Shown piece by piece: positions 1-10,849 of a DNA stretch of 64,000 nucleotides. The notes under the pieces were generated by a model. That model worked only from the letters and a program-made list of their open reading frames with translations. It did no database searches and had not been told where the DNA came from. Each line of letters starts with the position of its first letter. Within the stretch, counting starts at the first letter, position 1. The DNA comes from Actinomycetes bacterium (lineage in GTDB: Bacteria; Actinomycetota; Acidimicrobiia; Acidimicrobiales; Microtrichaceae), in assembly GCA_029782335.1 (NCBI GenBank), contig JAKOVA010000123.1, positions 53,551 to 117,550 on the forward strand, given 5' to 3'. The position numbers and the translations under genes were made by a program.

Positions 1-624
1 GACCTCGGCGAGGACGTCGGTGGCGGCCAGCCGAGCCCGCTCGAAGGCCTGCAACAGGCGATCGCGCCCGTGGACCAGCTGATCGATCTGCTGGCGGGCC
101 AGCTCGCGACGCCGGCTCAGCTCACCGAGCACCCGCTCTCGGTACGACCGGGCCTCCTCGACCATCTCCCGGCCCTGCTGCTTGGCCATCGCCAGCTCGG
201 CCTCGGCATCGGTGGCCGCGTCCGCCCGGCGGCGGGCCGATTCCACCTCGGCCTCCTCGCGCAGCCGGTTGGCCTCCTCGCTGGCCTCACGGATCAGCCG
301 GGCGGCACCCTCCTCGGCACGCCCCTTGATCTGCTGAGCGCTGTCCCGCGCCGTGTGCAGGATGCGCGCCGCCTCCTCGCCCAGCATCCGGGTGACCGCT
401 TCCTCGTCGAGGGCCACGGCGGCCGACGTGGTGGTGTGCTGAGCGGCGCGCAGCTCGCGCTCCAGGAAGCGCTCCCGCTCCTGCAGCCGACCCAGCTCGG
501 CGGCCACCATCCGCAGCAGATCGCGGACCTCGCCCTGATCGAAGCCACGCCGCGCCGTCGGGAACGTGGCCGCGGCCACTGCACTGGGCGACGACGGATC
601 CGGGCGCGAGAACGAGATGGCCAT
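1..624 (-). CDS. DivIVA-like coiled-coil protein (3' end beyond left edge)
   Basis: Open minus frame from ATG at 624 to the window edge: MAISFSRPDPSSPSAVAAATFPTARRGFDQGEVRDLLRMVAAELGRLQERERFLERELRAA..., DivIVA-type N-terminus then a long coiled coil. Absent from the ORF track because it has no stop in the window. Confidence 0.75.
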   Translation of the reverse strand, partial: MAISFSRPDPSSPSAVAAATFPTARRGFDQGEVRDLLRMVAAELGRLQERERFLERELRAAQHTTTSAAVALDEEAVTRMLGEEAARILHTARDSAQQIKGRAEEGAARLIREASEEANRLREEAEVESARRRADAATDAEAELAMAKQQGREMVEEARSYRERVLGELSRRRELARQQIDQLVHGRDRLLQAFERARLAATDVLAEV

Positions 625-703
625 TCCGCCAAACGTTACGCAACGAGGTCGCCCAGCGGGTGGCAATCGGCCGGTGCCGGAGGCGGCCGCAGCGAGCGGT
701 GGG

Positions 704-2002
704 CTATGGCGTCGACGAGGGGGTGGCCGTGCCCACCGGCGCGGTGTCCGCCGTCGTCCCGGGCGCTCCGGAGGGCGGCCGGGACGGCGCGGGCGGGTTT
801 GGCTGCGGCCGATCGCCGCCCAGCTTGACGAGGGCGTCGATGGCCTCCTGGAGCGTAGCCACCGGGATGATCTGGACGTCGTTGCCCACCACCCGGCGAG
901 CCAGGGCGATGTCGGCCTCGCCCTGGGCGGTGGGGACCAGGAAGTACGTGCCGCCGTTCTGCAAGACCGCCGAAGCTTTCGACGACAGCCCGCCGATCGG
1001 GCCGACGTTGCCGTCGATGTCGATGGTGCCGGTCACCGCCACGGTCTTGCCACCCAGGAGGTTGCCGCGGGTCAACTGGTCGATGAGCGTCAGGGTGAAC
1101 GCCAGCCCGGCCGACGGACCGCCGATCGAGTTGGTGTCGATGTCCACCTTGATCCCGGACGGCAACTGCACCGAGGTCGTGTCCACCGGCAAGAACCCGA
1201 GGATCGCCCGGTTGGGATCGTCGCTGGCGGCCAGGGTGGCGAAGGAGCCCTGCACCGGCTTGCCGTCGCGCTGGGCGGTCACCGCCACCGTGTCCCCGGG
1301 ATGGTGCGCAGCGAGCGCGGTGCGCAGTTCGGTCAAGGTCGTCACCGGCTTGCCGTCGATCGAGGTGAGCTTGTCGCCGCGCTGCAGCACCTTGGCCAGC
1401 GGGGCCTGCTCGGCGCAGCCCCGGTCCGATTGCTTCAGGCAGACGATCTGGTCGACGAGGACATCCCCTTCGATCGCCTTGGCGTCGAACCCGGCGTAGC
1501 GCATGGCGACGTACTCGGCGGTCTCCTTGGCGGTGCGCATGCTGCGAAAGCTGCGCTGCGACTGCTGCTGGGGGGTCTCGTCACCGAACAGGTCCTCGCG
1601 GCTGTACAGGCCGCCGGCCGGGTTGTGCCGCAGCGCCATCCAGTCGAGCAGCTGCAGCGCCGGTTGGCGGACGGTGACGAACAGGATCTGACCCGTCCCG
1701 CCCGGGGTGGGCGCACCGGTGATCCGCAGCCGCGGCTCGACGGCGTCGGCGCTGGCCGGGACGATGCCGTACTCGATGTCCTCGGCGTCGCCGAGCTTGG
1801 CGCAGGCCGTCCGCTCGGCGTTCAGCGCCACGCAGTCCCGCTTGTGCAGGAACAGCTTGGTCGGCAGCATCAGGGCGACCAGCCCGGCTGCCATCGCGCC
1901 GACCACCAGGAACGCCAGCGCCGCGGCCACCCGGTTGGTGCGCGGGGCGACCGCCACCGGCAGGTTGGGCGCCGGGGGTACGATCTGCGGTTGCGTGAAC
2001 AT
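704..2002 (-). CDS. PDZ domain-containing Lon-type (S16) protease, YlbL family
   Basis: N-terminal TM segment, PDZ-like region (LAKVLQRGDKLTSIDGKPVTTLTELRTAL), S16 catalytic region GGPSAGLAFTL with downstream SSKA. Start at ATG 2002 (internal to the longer ORF). Confidence 0.85.
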   Translation of the reverse strand: MFTQPQIVPPAPNLPVAVAPRTNRVAAALAFLVVGAMAAGLVALMLPTKLFLHKRDCVALNAERTACAKLGDAEDIEYGIVPASADAVEPRLRITGAPTPGGTGQILFVTVRQPALQLLDWMALRHNPAGGLYSREDLFGDETPQQQSQRSFRSMRTAKETAEYVAMRYAGFDAKAIEGDVLVDQIVCLKQSDRGCAEQAPLAKVLQRGDKLTSIDGKPVTTLTELRTALAAHHPGDTVAVTAQRDGKPVQGSFATLAASDDPNRAILGFLPVDTTSVQLPSGIKVDIDTNSIGGPSAGLAFTLTLIDQLTRGNLLGGKTVAVTGTIDIDGNVGPIGGLSSKASAVLQNGGTYFLVPTAQGEADIALARRVVGNDVQIIPVATLQEAIDALVKLGGDRPQPNPPAPSRPPSGAPGTTADTAPVGTATPSSTP

Positions 2003-2144
2003 CGACAGTGCCACCACCAATGCGGCCCTGCTGGTCGGGTTGGCGATCGCCGTGTTGATCGCCGCAGGGTGGCGCAAGCCTGCCAGAGCATCGGGAACTT
2101 CGCACCGCGCCGAGCGCCGGCCGCGCTTCGAGACCGCCGGCCCG

Positions 2145-2336
2145 GTGGACACCGACGACGCCCCGGTCCACGAGGTGGCCACCGCCGGCTACCGGCCGCC
2201 GAGTCTGCTGCGCCGGTTGGGGGCGTTGGCGGGCACCGGCGGGATGGCCCTCATCGCCGGCGCCCTGCTGGCCACGCTGATCGGCTACGGCGCGGCCTTC
2301 ACCGTGATCCGGCTCACCGGCATGCTCAAGCGCTGA
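2145..2336 (+). CDS. small single-TM hypothetical protein
   Basis: C-terminal part of ORF 1707..2336; GTG at 2145 gives VDTDDAPVHEVATAGYRPPSLLRRLGALAGTGGMALIAGALLATLIGYGAAFTVIRLTGMLKR with one clear TM helix. Confidence 0.5.
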   Translation: MDTDDAPVHEVATAGYRPPSLLRRLGALAGTGGMALIAGALLATLIGYGAAFTVIRLTGMLKR

Positions 2337-2361
2337 CCGCCCGGACTCCGCGGGTGGCGAC

Positions 2362-2991
2362 GTGAGCGAGCAGTGGCGCGAGGTGGTGGTGGCCGGGCAC
2401 GCCGGTGACGCCGCTCCGGCCTCAGCGGCGCTGGACGACGCCGACCCCGTCACCCGTCAGGTGGCGCTGGGAGCGCTGGCCCGCTGCGGCGTGCTGCGCG
2501 CCGATCAGCTGCGAGCATCGCTCGACGACCCGGAGCCCAGCGTCCGCCGGCGGGCCGCCGAGCTGGTCGGGCGGATCGCCGTGGCGCGACCCGACGACGA
2601 GGCCGGCCGGATCGATCTCCGTGGTGCGCTGGACGACTCCGATCCAATGGTGGCGGAGATGGCCGCCTGGGCGTGCGGCGAGCAGGTGACCGTCGGTGCC
2701 GACACCCTCGACGCGCTCATCGAGCTGGCCCAGCGGGCCGGGGACGCTCTGGTGCGCGAGGCAGCGGTCGCCGCGCTCGGCGCCATCGGCCAGCAGCGAG
2801 CCCTGGCCGCGGTGCTTCACGGCACCACCGACAAGCCCGCCATCCGCCGGCGCGCCGTGCTGGCACTGGCGGCCTTCGACGGCGACGAGGCCGTGGACGC
2901 GCTGCGCCGGGCACTCGCCGATCGGGACTGGCAGGTCCGCCAGGCGGCCGAGGACGTGCTGTCGGCGATGGGCGTGGAACGGTCCGGGTGA
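2362..2991 (+). CDS. HEAT-repeat domain protein
   Basis: Repeating units such as DPVTRQVALGALARCG, EPSVRRRAAELVGRIA, LVREAAVAALGAIG, DWQVRQAAEDVLSAMG. Confidence 0.8.
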   Translation: MSEQWREVVVAGHAGDAAPASAALDDADPVTRQVALGALARCGVLRADQLRASLDDPEPSVRRRAAELVGRIAVARPDDEAGRIDLRGALDDSDPMVAEMAAWACGEQVTVGADTLDALIELAQRAGDALVREAAVAALGAIGQQRALAAVLHGTTDKPAIRRRAVLALAAFDGDEAVDALRRALADRDWQVRQAAEDVLSAMGVERSG

Positions 2992-3012
2992 GCAGTCCGG
3001 CGCGGGCGTCGC

Positions 3013-3441
3013 TCAGAGGTCGTAGCGGTACACGTTGGTTTCCCGCTGGACGAACCCGATCCGCTGGTAGAGACGATTGGCGGCCTCCCGTGACGGGCGG
3101 CTGGTCAGGCTGACCGCCTTGGCCTGGCGTGAGCGGGCCAGATCCAGCGCCGCCCGGTTCAGCGCCTCGCCCACCCCGAGGCCACGGGCCGAGTCGTCGA
3201 CGACGACGTCCTCGATCCAGGCCTTGACCCCGGTGGGAATGCGGAACATCGCCAGGGTCAGCATGCCGACGATCCGCCCGTCGGCCCGACCGACGAACAG
3301 CACGGTGTCACGGTCGTCGACGATCGCCTGCAGTTCCTCGATGGACGGCGGCGATGCCGACGACAGCTGCGGCAGCAGGCGATGGACGGCCTCGAACAGC
3401 TCGTCGCTGACCGCCTTGGCCCGCTCGATGGACACCACCAC
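3013..3441 (-). CDS. GNAT family N-acetyltransferase
   Basis: 142 aa; IEDVVVDDSARGLGVGEALNRAALDLAR acetyl-CoA binding motif. Confidence 0.8.
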   Translation of the reverse strand: MVVSIERAKAVSDELFEAVHRLLPQLSSASPPSIEELQAIVDDRDTVLFVGRADGRIVGMLTLAMFRIPTGVKAWIEDVVVDDSARGLGVGEALNRAALDLARSRQAKAVSLTSRPSREAANRLYQRIGFVQRETNVYRYDL

Positions 3442-3520
3442 CGGGCCAGGCTAGCCCCCGACCGCGACCCTGATCGGTCGACGACGTGGCCGGCCGAGGC
3501 AGGGCTAGCCTCCAGTCGCA

Positions 3521-4549
3521 ATGAGCGCTCCCGAGCCCGCGGACGTGCGCTGGCTGGCCGAGCCGGCGGTGCGCCACCCGACGCTCGTCGCCGCGTTCAC
3601 CGGATGGAACGACGCCGGGGACGCGGCGTCCAACAGCGTCCGCCAGCTGATCGAGGCGTGGGACGCCACACCGCTGGCCGAGATCGACCCGGAGGAGTTC
3701 ACCGACTTCGCCACCATCCGCCCGCACGTCCGCCTCGACGAGGCCCGCGCCCGCTCCATCGTCTGGCCGACGGTCGGCCTGTGGTCGGCCTCGCCGCCCG
3801 GCGGCGACGTGGTGCTGCTCCTCGGACCGGAGCCGGCGCTGCGCTGGCGGCGATTCTGCGAGCAGATCGTCGGCGTCTGCCAGGCGGTGGGCGTGCCGAT
3901 GATGGTGACGGTCGGCGCCCTGCTCGCCGACGTCCCCCACACCCGCCCGGTTCGGGTCATCGGCACCGCCACCGACGAGGGCCTGCTCGAGCGATTCGAC
4001 CTGCAGCGCAGCCGCTACGAGGGCCCGACCGGCATCGTCGGCGTGCTCCACGACGCCTGTGCCACGGCGGGCATCGCCAGCGCCTCGCTGTGGGCCGCGG
4101 TCCCCGGCTACGCCGCCCAGGTCCCGGCGCCGCTGGCTTCGGCAGCGTTGCTCGAGCGGGTCGGCGCGATGATCGGCAGTCCGGTGCCGGTGGCCGGCCT
4201 GCTGGCCGAGGGCCGCGGCTACACCGATCGAGTGGCCCGGTTGATCGACCAGGATCCGGACATGCGCACCTACGTCGAGCGGCTGGAGACCATGTACGAC
4301 TCCGGCGAGTTCGACGACGACGAGGACGGCGGGGACGACGACGAGCTGGACGGGGACGACCGCGACGACGCCCATCCTGACGGCTCGGGCGATCTCACCG
4401 CCCCCCGCGGCACGGGCGACGACGCCGACCACCCCGCCGGGACGCCGAGCCCGGCACCCGCCACGGCGATGGGCGACGCGGACCCGACCGGTTCCGACGA
4501 TCTCGTGGCCGAGGTCGAGCGCTTCCTGCGCGACCACGGCAGCGACTGA
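3521..4549 (+). CDS. PAC2 family protein (proteasome assembly chaperone-like), acidic C-terminal tail
   Basis: RHPTLVAAFTGWNDAGDAAS...IDPEEFTDFATIRPHVRL is typical of actinobacterial PAC2 proteins. Confidence 0.85.
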   Translation: MSAPEPADVRWLAEPAVRHPTLVAAFTGWNDAGDAASNSVRQLIEAWDATPLAEIDPEEFTDFATIRPHVRLDEARARSIVWPTVGLWSASPPGGDVVLLLGPEPALRWRRFCEQIVGVCQAVGVPMMVTVGALLADVPHTRPVRVIGTATDEGLLERFDLQRSRYEGPTGIVGVLHDACATAGIASASLWAAVPGYAAQVPAPLASAALLERVGAMIGSPVPVAGLLAEGRGYTDRVARLIDQDPDMRTYVERLETMYDSGEFDDDEDGGDDDELDGDDRDDAHPDGSGDLTAPRGTGDDADHPAGTPSPAPATAMGDADPTGSDDLVAEVERFLRDHGSD

Positions 4550-4567
4550 CGTCGCGCTGCGACACGG

Positions 4568-5284
4568 TCAGTCGGCGGCCCGCCAGACCTCGCCGCGAGG
4601 ATGGTCGAACGAGGTGGCCATGACCGTCCCGTCGATGGCGGCGAACGCCTGCGGGCCCCACCACTGCGCCCCGGCGGTGAACGGCGGGAGCTGGTCGCGG
4701 TGGAACCAACCGACGTCGGCGGTCTCCAGCGGGTGACCGTTCAGCTCGCCGCCGACCGCCTCGCAGTGGAACAGCAGCAGGTACATGGCGAAGCGGGTGA
4801 AGCCCATCCGCTGCCCGTCGATCACAGCCAGCAGCTGGCGCGGGCGGCAGTGGATGCCGGTCTCCTCCTCGACCTCCTTCACGGCCACCTCGGCGGCGGA
4901 GTAGCCGACGTCGGCCCATCCGGTCGGGTACAGCCAGATGCCGCTGTCCGGCCGCTTGACGAGAAGGATCTGCCCGTCGGCATTGCCCACCACCGCGCCG
5001 ACCGCCACCTTCGGCGTGACGTAGCCGGGCACGCCCTCCCCGATCGAGCTCATCCACTCCTGGATGAAGTGATCCTGCTCGCGACGGACCTCGAGGGCGT
5101 CGTCGGCCGCGGCCTTGATGTCGGCGGCCACCTTGAGCACCTCTTCGAAGCGCTCCTGCTCGTACAGCACCTTGGTGAAGGCCAGGCCGGTGCGGGCGAT
5201 CGCCGCCAGCGTCTCGCTCCACCGCACCAGGTCACGGGTGAAGTCGGTCGGTGACGCGGAGAACTCGGCCGGCGGTTCGCTCAC
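4568..5284 (-). CDS. NUDIX hydrolase with N-terminal extension domain
   Basis: NUDIX box-like GYSAAEVAVKEVEEETGI; GTG start at 5284 (VSEPPAEFSASPTDFTRDLVRWSETLAAIARTGLAFTK). Confidence 0.8.
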   Translation of the reverse strand: MSEPPAEFSASPTDFTRDLVRWSETLAAIARTGLAFTKVLYEQERFEEVLKVAADIKAAADDALEVRREQDHFIQEWMSSIGEGVPGYVTPKVAVGAVVGNADGQILLVKRPDSGIWLYPTGWADVGYSAAEVAVKEVEEETGIHCRPRQLLAVIDGQRMGFTRFAMYLLLFHCEAVGGELNGHPLETADVGWFHRDQLPPFTAGAQWWGPQAFAAIDGTVMATSFDHPRGEVWRAAD

Positions 5285-5371
5285 GGTGCCGACGATAGGC
5301 CAGTCCGGCCGGCGCCCGGTGAGCGAGGGTCGCGCCGGATCGACCCGCCGGCGGCCTCCTACGATGGGCCG

Positions 5372-6616
5372 GTGACCCGCCGCGTCGCTCGACTCGTGGT
5401 GGCCGCGGGGGCGGCGGCCGGACTGGCCCTGGCGGCCTGCTCGGGCGAGACACCGGCACCCAGCACGACCACGACCACCAGCTCGGTGGCGTCGGCGCCG
5501 CCCACCGTGGCCAACGATGGGGTCCTGCGCCTCGGCGTGCTCCGCCCTGGCGGGGCGTCGACCGCCGACCTGTCGGCGTCGATCACGGCCGGCGTGCAGC
5601 AGGCCGTCGACGAGATCCGCTCGGCCGGCGGGGCGATCACCGTGCAGGTTCTCGATGCCAGCGAGGGCGACGCCCCGGTGACGCGGGCTTCGCTGCGCAG
5701 CCTGATCTCCTCGCGGGTCGACGCGATCATCGGACCGATGTCCTCGAACGTCGCCCTGGCCTCGCTCGACGTGCCGGTGTCGAGCGGCATCGTCACCTGC
5801 TCTCCAACCGCTTCCGCCCTGGCGCTCGACGACTACCCCGACCGCGGGCTGTTCTTCCGCACGGTTGCATCCGACTCGCTGCAGGCCAAAGCCATCGCCC
5901 AGGTGACCAACCAGACCGGTGCCTCCGTGGCGGGCGTGCTGAACCTCGACGACGGCTACGGCCGGCCGTTCGCCGACGCCGTCGAGACCGACATCCGCGC
6001 CCTCAACGTGTCGGTGCGGCGCGCTCCGTTCCTCGACGACGACACCTCCATCAAGGACGCCGCCGGGCGGGTCGCCGCCGACCGGCCGCCCGTCGTGGCG
6101 CTGATCTCCGACGAGTCGACCGCCGACGCCGCCATCGAGGCCACCGTCAAGGCCTTCGGCGGGTCGCGGACGATCGTGGTCGGCAACGACGCCACCCGCC
6201 ACGCCCTGGCCGATCTGCCGGCCACCATCGTCGACACAACGACGGTCGTGGGCGTCGCCCCGCACGCCGCACCCGACCCTCGCTTCGCCCGGCTGATCGC
6301 CGACCGGCTCAACGGGGCGTCAGGCGACTTCGCCGAGAACGCCTACGACTGCGTCAACCTCATCGCCCTCGCCGCCACGGAAGCCCGGAGCAGCCAGCCG
6401 GCCGACATCGCCGCCCACATGGTGTCGGTCAGCTCGGCCGGCTCGTCGTGCTTCGACTACCCGACGTGCGTCCAGCTCCTCGACCAGCGGCGCAACATCG
6501 ACTACGGGGCGCTGAGCCTCGGACCGAACGGTGACGTCGACCAAGCCGTCTTCGACACCTTCGACGTGGTGCGCGGCCAGGAGGTCGACGCCCGGACCGT
6601 CAGCGTGGGGCGGTGA
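5372..6616 (+). CDS. ABC-type branched-chain amino-acid/amide substrate-binding lipoprotein-like
   Basis: Lipobox LALAAC; periplasmic-binding type I pattern (IIGPMSSNVALASLDVPVSSGIVTCSPTASA). Confidence 0.75.
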   Translation: MTRRVARLVVAAGAAAGLALAACSGETPAPSTTTTTSSVASAPPTVANDGVLRLGVLRPGGASTADLSASITAGVQQAVDEIRSAGGAITVQVLDASEGDAPVTRASLRSLISSRVDAIIGPMSSNVALASLDVPVSSGIVTCSPTASALALDDYPDRGLFFRTVASDSLQAKAIAQVTNQTGASVAGVLNLDDGYGRPFADAVETDIRALNVSVRRAPFLDDDTSIKDAAGRVAADRPPVVALISDESTADAAIEATVKAFGGSRTIVVGNDATRHALADLPATIVDTTTVVGVAPHAAPDPRFARLIADRLNGASGDFAENAYDCVNLIALAATEARSSQPADIAAHMVSVSSAGSSCFDYPTCVQLLDQRRNIDYGALSLGPNGDVDQAVFDTFDVVRGQEVDARTVSVGR

Positions 6617-7283
6617 TCCCGGCCAACTCCTCCACCGGTGTGACCATCCCGGTGTAGAACGGCCCGAACTCGGCGTAGATGCTCGAGGCCCGATCGAAGC
6701 GCATCGTGTAGACGACCTCCTTGAGATCGTCGGGCTTGACGGCGAACAGCGTCACCCCCCACTCGTAGTCGTCCAGGCCCGTGCTGCCGGTGACGTACTG
6801 GACGACCCGCCCGGCGAAGGTTCGCCCGCTGGCCCCGTGCTCGTGCATCAACTCGCTGCGCTCCTCGAACGGCAGGGTGAACCAGTTGGCGCCCTCCTGG
6901 CGACGCTTGCTCATCGGGTAGAAGCACCAGGCGTTCATCTCCACCCGCTTCGGGGGGATCGTCGGGTTGACCCGGGCTTCGATCATCTCGGCCGGCATTC
7001 CCTTGGCGTACTCGCTGACCTCGGTTAGGCTGACGTAGCTGTCGACGACCTCCAGCCCGGCGCCTTGGACGGCGCTCTGCAGGGCTCGCAGGTGACGGAA
7101 GTCCTTGCCGATCGCCATGACCGCCACGTCGGCCTTGTGGCCCAGCAGGCTGACGGTCACCACCTGGCAGTCGCCCTCCGCCCCGCGTACCGCGGCGACG
7201 AAGGCGGCGGCGTCGTAGTCGGGGGTCGGGACGCAGAACAGGTGGAGCACACCGTTGCCGGTGGCCGGGCACATCGGGGTCAT
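6600..7283 (-). CDS. hemQ: Coproheme decarboxylase HemQ / chlorite dismutase family
   Basis: 227 aa; WCFYPMSKRR, MHEHGASGRTFAGRVVQYVTGSTGLDDYEWGVTLFA, YTMRFDRASSIYAEFGPFYTG are characteristic of actinobacterial HemQ. Confidence 0.85.
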   Translation of the reverse strand: MTPMCPATGNGVLHLFCVPTPDYDAAAFVAAVRGAEGDCQVVTVSLLGHKADVAVMAIGKDFRHLRALQSAVQGAGLEVVDSYVSLTEVSEYAKGMPAEMIEARVNPTIPPKRVEMNAWCFYPMSKRRQEGANWFTLPFEERSELMHEHGASGRTFAGRVVQYVTGSTGLDDYEWGVTLFAVKPDDLKEVVYTMRFDRASSIYAEFGPFYTGMVTPVEELAGITAPR

Positions 7284-7287
7284 GAAC

Positions 7288-8094
7288 TCAGGCTAAGCGT
7301 TCGGGTGCATAGACGTTCAGGGACGTCCCCCGCCCGAACCCGGCGAGGGCCAGGCCGGCCCGTCGCGCCGTCAGGACCGCCAACTCGGTGGGCGCACTGA
7401 CCGACACCATCGTCGAGAAGCCCGCCGCCCAGGCCTTCACCACCAGCTCGAAACTGGCCCGACCGCTGACGAACAGGCCCATCCCCGAGGCCGGCAGGCT
7501 CCCGTCGAGCGCCAACCGCCCGACCACCTTGTCGACGGCATTGTGCCGGCCGACGTCTTCGCGCACCAGCACCACGGTGCCGTCCGCCGTGAAGCTGGCT
7601 GCGGCATGGACCGCACCGGTGGTGGCGAAGAGCTGCTGGTGGGGGCGAACCCGCTCGGGCATGCCGGCCAGGACGTCGATCGCCATGAGGGGTGATGCCG
7701 GCATGGCGTCCAACCGTGCCGCCACGGTGTCGATGGCCTCCGACCCGCACAGCCCGCAACTGCTCGTGGTGGTGCCGAGGCGTGGCGTCGGCGGCGGCGC
7801 GCCCGGCGCGCTCACGGTGACCACGTTGAACTCGGTGGCGCTGGCCGTGCCGGTCGCGCAATAGCGCACGCCTGACACGGCAGCGTCGCCCAGCAGTCCC
7901 TCGCTGTGGCAGAACCCGACGGCCAGCTCGAAGTCGTGCCCGGGCGTGCGCATCGTGGTCGCCACCGTCACCTCGTTGAGCTGGACGGTCAGCGGCTCCT
8001 CGACCGCCAGCTCGTCGGGCCGCCGGCGGACCTCCCCGGGGCGCGCCGTATCGAGCTTGGACACCAGCACGGTGACGCGTCGGCGGCGGGCCAT
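7288..8094 (-). CDS. fdhD: FdhD sulfurtransferase (formate dehydrogenase accessory)
   Basis: CGLCGSEAIDTV, FELAVGFCHSEGLL, VREDVGRHNAVDKVVGRL. Confidence 0.9.
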   Translation of the reverse strand: MARRRRVTVLVSKLDTARPGEVRRRPDELAVEEPLTVQLNEVTVATTMRTPGHDFELAVGFCHSEGLLGDAAVSGVRYCATGTASATEFNVVTVSAPGAPPPTPRLGTTTSSCGLCGSEAIDTVAARLDAMPASPLMAIDVLAGMPERVRPHQQLFATTGAVHAAASFTADGTVVLVREDVGRHNAVDKVVGRLALDGSLPASGMGLFVSGRASFELVVKAWAAGFSTMVSVSAPTELAVLTARRAGLALAGFGRGTSLNVYAPERLA

Positions 8095-8159
8095 CGCGCC
8101 CGACCGTATCGCCCCGACCGGTCCCCGGCCGCCGGAACGGCGCGCAATATGGTGTGCGC

Positions 8160-8948
8160 ATGACCACACCGACCACTGCAGAGAACTACGGGCGGATCGC
8201 CGCTGCCGAGGGCCTGGGCACGGCGCTGCTCATGCTCGGTGGCCCGGGGGTGATGGTCCTCGGCGGGGGTTCGCTCACCGCCATGGCGCTCGGCGGCGGC
8301 CTGACGCTGATGATCCTCGTCTACCTCCTCGGACCGGCGTCGGGCGCTCACCTCAACCCGGCGGTCACCCTCGGGTCGTGGCTGGCGCGTGGCATCAACC
8401 TGCGCTGGGCGGTCACCGCCTGGATCAGCCAGTTCATCGGGGGCATCGCCGGCGCGGCGATGATCTGGGGCATCGCCAGCGGGCGCAAGCCCTACGTTCG
8501 CGGCAACTTCGCTGCCAACGGCTTCCGCCGAGTCGCCGATGGCCAGGTGTTCTCCAGCATGGGCGCGGCCATGACCGTGGAGGTGATCTTCACCGCCCTC
8601 CTGGTGATGGTGTACCTGTTCGCCGCCAAGCGACGCTTCGCTCCCAGCATGGTGGGCGTCGTCGTCGGCGCGGCGCTGGCCCTCGGCTGGCTGGTGACCG
8701 GAGCCGTGGACGGCGGGTCGATGAATCCGGCACGCAGCCTGGCGTCGGCCATCTTCGCCGACACCACCCCGAGCGCCCTCGGCCAGGTGTGGGTGTTCAT
8801 CCTGTTCCCGCTGATCGGCGCGGTCGTCGGGGTCGTCGCCTGGCTGATCGTCGACGAGGCCCGTCTCGAGGACACCCTGCTGGCCGACGTCCCGGGTGCC
8901 GAGGCGGTCCGCGACGCCGCCGCCAGCGTCGACAACGCCATCGACTGA
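8160..8948 (+). CDS. MIP family channel / aquaporin
   Basis: Two NPA motifs: SGAHLNPAVTLG and GGSMNPARSLA; six hydrophobic helices. Confidence 0.9.
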   Translation: MTTPTTAENYGRIAAAEGLGTALLMLGGPGVMVLGGGSLTAMALGGGLTLMILVYLLGPASGAHLNPAVTLGSWLARGINLRWAVTAWISQFIGGIAGAAMIWGIASGRKPYVRGNFAANGFRRVADGQVFSSMGAAMTVEVIFTALLVMVYLFAAKRRFAPSMVGVVVGAALALGWLVTGAVDGGSMNPARSLASAIFADTTPSALGQVWVFILFPLIGAVVGVVAWLIVDEARLEDTLLADVPGAEAVRDAAASVDNAID

Positions 8949-8992
8949 ACGGTCCCATCCACCGCCGGCGGGCGACGGTGCGGGGTTGTCCG

Positions 8993-9019
8993 TTAGCACT
9001 CCATGCAATAGAGTGCTAG
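8993..9019. promoter_or_regulatory. CIRCE operator (HrcA binding site)
   Basis: TTAGCACTC-N9-GAGTGCTAG 81 nt upstream of groEL, 8/9 match in each arm to consensus TTAGCACTC-N9-GAGTGCTAA or better. Confidence 0.93.
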
Positions 9020-9039
9020 CACTCGGACATGGAGAGTGA

Positions 9040-10719
<1,680 letters not shown>

Positions 10720-10738
10720 GTCCAACCTGACGCACGCC

Positions 10739-10775
10739 ACGAGGGGGCGGCGGGCTTCGGCCCCCGCCCCCTCGT
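10739..10775 (+). terminator. GC-rich hairpin terminator after groEL
   Basis: ACGAGGGGGCGGCGGGC-TTCG-GCCCCCGCCCCCTCGT, near-perfect stem with one bulge just downstream of the groEL stop; no clear U-tract. Confidence 0.7.
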
Positions 10776-10808
10776 CGCGCCCGCGCCGGCCCCACCATCG
10801 GCGATCTT

Positions 10809-10849
10809 GTCGTGACAAGTTCGCCACGTCGTGAACTTGTCACGACAAG
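10809..10849. repeat. 41-nt direct repeat copy 1 containing palindrome arms
   Basis: GTCGTGACA-AGTTCGC-CACGTCG-TG-AACTTGTCACGACAAG; lies within a 21-bp-arm inverted repeat 10802..10853 (CGATCTTGTCGTGACAAGTTC / GAACTTGTCACGACAAGATCG). Confidence 0.85.

Noticed and set aside
566-2365. 599-aa plus-strand ORF at the left end
   Set aside because: Shadow of the PDZ-Lon protease gene; Arg/Gly/Val-rich.
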